A stretch of 64,000 bases of DNA from Unio delphinus (lineage: Eukaryota > Mollusca > Bivalvia > Unionida > Unionidae): contig JAQISU010000192.1 in the NCBI GenBank assembly GCA_029339505.1, positions 1,535,001 to 1,599,000 on the forward strand, written 5' to 3'. Under the pieces are notes generated by a model, which saw nothing but the letters and a program-made list of their open reading frames with translations, was not told the DNA's origin and did not search any database. The position numbers and the translations under genes are program-made. Positions 61,766 through 64,000 of the stretch are shown here, piece after piece (position 1 is the first letter of the stretch; each line of letters starts with the position of its first letter).

Positions 61766-64000
61766 AAAGTACTCATTTTGCAGTAATTCAGCGACATATT
61801 TTAACTTCATTTACCGATTTTGTAAATCCTTAAGAAAAATTATGTTTTGAAAAGGTTTTTTTTAAACTTAAATATAAGACGAGGGACTACAAGCAAGAGT
61901 ATTAATTTTCGTATTTCTTTCATACATCATGTCAGTGAATGTGTCCGTGTGTGTATGTATTTCTGGAGAGAGAGGGGGAATAGTATCGTTAGTATCGTTG
62001 TATCCTCAGCATCTTAGTCAACATGATTAATCAAATAGTGTTTATACATTACTCACACATGTCCAAATAAACTATCTGTATTAACATGCAAGATTTTGTG
62101 ATCGTGGCCAATATTTCATCCTCTTGCTGGGGATTTGTTTTACCAGCGACATGTACGTCTCGTTAAACTACAACCAAATCGTGAGAAGAAAATACGTGCC
62201 GCTGCAATATGAAACTAGGACCTGACATAAGGCTGATCTATTACCTGTTCAGACCGCGGGATGGGCAATAATCGGGAATACCTGATCACTAATAACGCGT
62301 AAACTTGGCAAACTTCTCATGGGGATGTACAGGGTCATTTCTCGTGTATTTAGAAAGGTAGATCTTGGAAGATTGCCGTCTCCTGCTTGGGCGAACCTTG
62401 TAGTGGTGTATATGTCAGCATTGGTATCGCATACACTACAAAATAACGTAGAACGATTGTTGTTCATAAGGCTTGAGAAGTCTTGCTTTGCCTCTCTCAT
62501 AGACATATACACAGCTTTGGATTTTCAAGATATTTTTCTTATCAAACCGCTGTAGATCTGTTTTAATAGTTTCTGTTAAGTGTATAAGACGTGCGAAACT
62601 ACTTAATTATTTTAGTGCAATAGTGGAAAATTATTTGCTTTATTTTCAGTTACTAACAACCTAAACAATATGTTTCTAACTTGCACTAATGCTTTCGTCC
62701 CAGGTATCCCTACTTAGTCGTCTATGGGACAATTACCGTTTGAACTAGCATCCATTCATGTGTAAAATCGTTAATTTGCATATTAATGACAACTGTGTAT
62801 TATCTATGCTGGAATGTTCGGTACGTTTCATTTAGCAACCGAATATGCGCGTGAATTTGCTTCCCAGTAGACCGGCCAAACTTTCTCCAATCCACCGTGG
62901 TACGATTACTTTCTTGTTAGAACTGTCGGCGAATTTCAATTACCCTGTCTTTTCTTTCCCTCTCCAGGGAGCATCGTATGTTGTAATTTCCTGCCTTTCT
63001 TCTCCCTGGCTGGATTAAAACCCTATTCAAAAATTGGTGCCCTACTTTTTGCGAATAAAATATTGTCCATTGAAGCATACTCACGATGCGAAGCTTGAAT
63101 TAAAATTCGGCTCGACCGGCGTTGAGTACTTGAAAATTTTGCTGTATAACGCCATCCTTGTATGTACGTCAACTCTAAACTCAATCAAGTCTGGCATTTG
63201 TAATTTTTACCTAAATCGAGATTAAAAATAGGTAATTATTGAACACATACTTGGCGAGTGATTCATTGGTTTCAAGGGGTGGAATCGTATACCCCAAAAA
63301 CCCTTCATGTGAAAATATTAGCGATCAGGTCTGACTATTGTTCGCTGTGGCACAAGTAGTCATTTTGAATTCGTGAAAACCCCTGGTTAGGTTGTTCCGG
63401 GTGACGGGGCTTGAATAGATTTTGATAAACGACGCCTCTGGCAATATATGAAAATTCGCTCCACCTGCAGTGTCCGCCATATTTGTTTTAAAGGCAACAT
63501 TTTGAACTTTCTTTACCTAGCTGCTGAGTAAACAGTTACCTTCGTATTTTAGCTAACGGTTATTTACTCCTGCTATTGACGAAAGCTTTTTCATCTGTGA
63601 TAATACTTGAACCAAAAGCTACCTGCAAATAGACTGTGAGAGCATGCATTGTCGACAATGGTTTTAGCCATTTGTCACACAAACCCTTCTCAGCGGTATT
63701 TAGCGGGATTGCGGTGCGTAAGGTGTTTCGTTATGAGAAAACGGGTACTCTCAACAAACATTTGAAAACTGTTTACTCTACGATCATTGTGTAAATTCTG
63801 AATAAAACTTAAATGCAGTTAATGACACTTGTTAAAGATATAATCTTGTGAAACATTACAGAAGTTTATATGCGTTAAAGGAATCTGATAATTAAATGTT
63901 CTGGTTTCATTAGTAAAATTCTGCAGTTTTCAATCGGTGGCATACCTAGTTTAAAGTCTTAATATATTGTATTGCCATAATACGATACATTGAGATTTGG
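61766..64000. other. Terminal interval, no gene recognised
   Basis: CTTTCCCTCTCCAG ending at 62967 is a strong acceptor-like site, but the open stretch after it (to 63225 after a stop) matches nothing I know. No transposon or array is seen. Confidence 0.5.

Overview
This is a eukaryotic, AT-rich, non-coding-looking stretch dominated by repeats. It contains no prokaryotic gene structure (no operons or ribosome-binding sites) and no host protein-coding gene that I can support. Long purine microsatellites, many minisatellites, tRNA-derived SINEs with target-site duplications, a CR1/L2-type LINE, and a ZMYM1-like hAT transposon relic together suggest a marine invertebrate, most plausibly a mollusc. 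That taxonomic call is inference from repeat content only.

Layout. 1-11.5 kb: the end of a 32-bp minisatellite, three (GA)n tracts, a minus-strand SINE (family 1), two pieces of a second SINE family, a 155-bp hAT-like MITE with near-perfect terminal inverted repeats (6012-6166), a 49-bp minisatellite and a degenerate 22-bp repeat. 11.6-15.6 kb: a decayed hAT transposon whose ZMYM1-like transposase is broken by many stops and frameshifts and is split by a younger 687-bp LINE fragment, flanked by a 10-bp target-site duplication. 15.7-31.4 kb: compound microsatellites, a second SINE copy that landed in a (TATG)n tract, and arrays of 37, 28, 36 and 35 bp; the 28-bp and 35-bp arrays show higher-order structure. 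31.5-35.1 kb: a nearly full-length, dead CR1/L2-type LINE on the minus strand, with endonuclease, reverse transcriptase and an (ATT)n 3' tail. 35-48 kb: long gene-poor stretches, a 45-bp array of about 17 units, an (AT)n tract of about 130 bp, a SINE family 2 copy, and a 60-bp array. 48-64 kb: more microsatellites, a third SINE family 1 copy with a 14-bp duplication, and arrays of 27, 51, about 43 and about 22 bp.

The only recognisable proteins are those of the mobile elements, and all are inactivated. The most informative observations are the nested insertion whose removal restores the hAT reading frame exactly at the junction, the higher-order organisation of two minisatellites, and a marked strand bias of G-containing microsatellites (15 of 17 loci carry GA, GT or TATG on the + strand). 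I did not find a convincing new biological system. A few splice-site-like pairs that could mark host exons are listed as weak leads.
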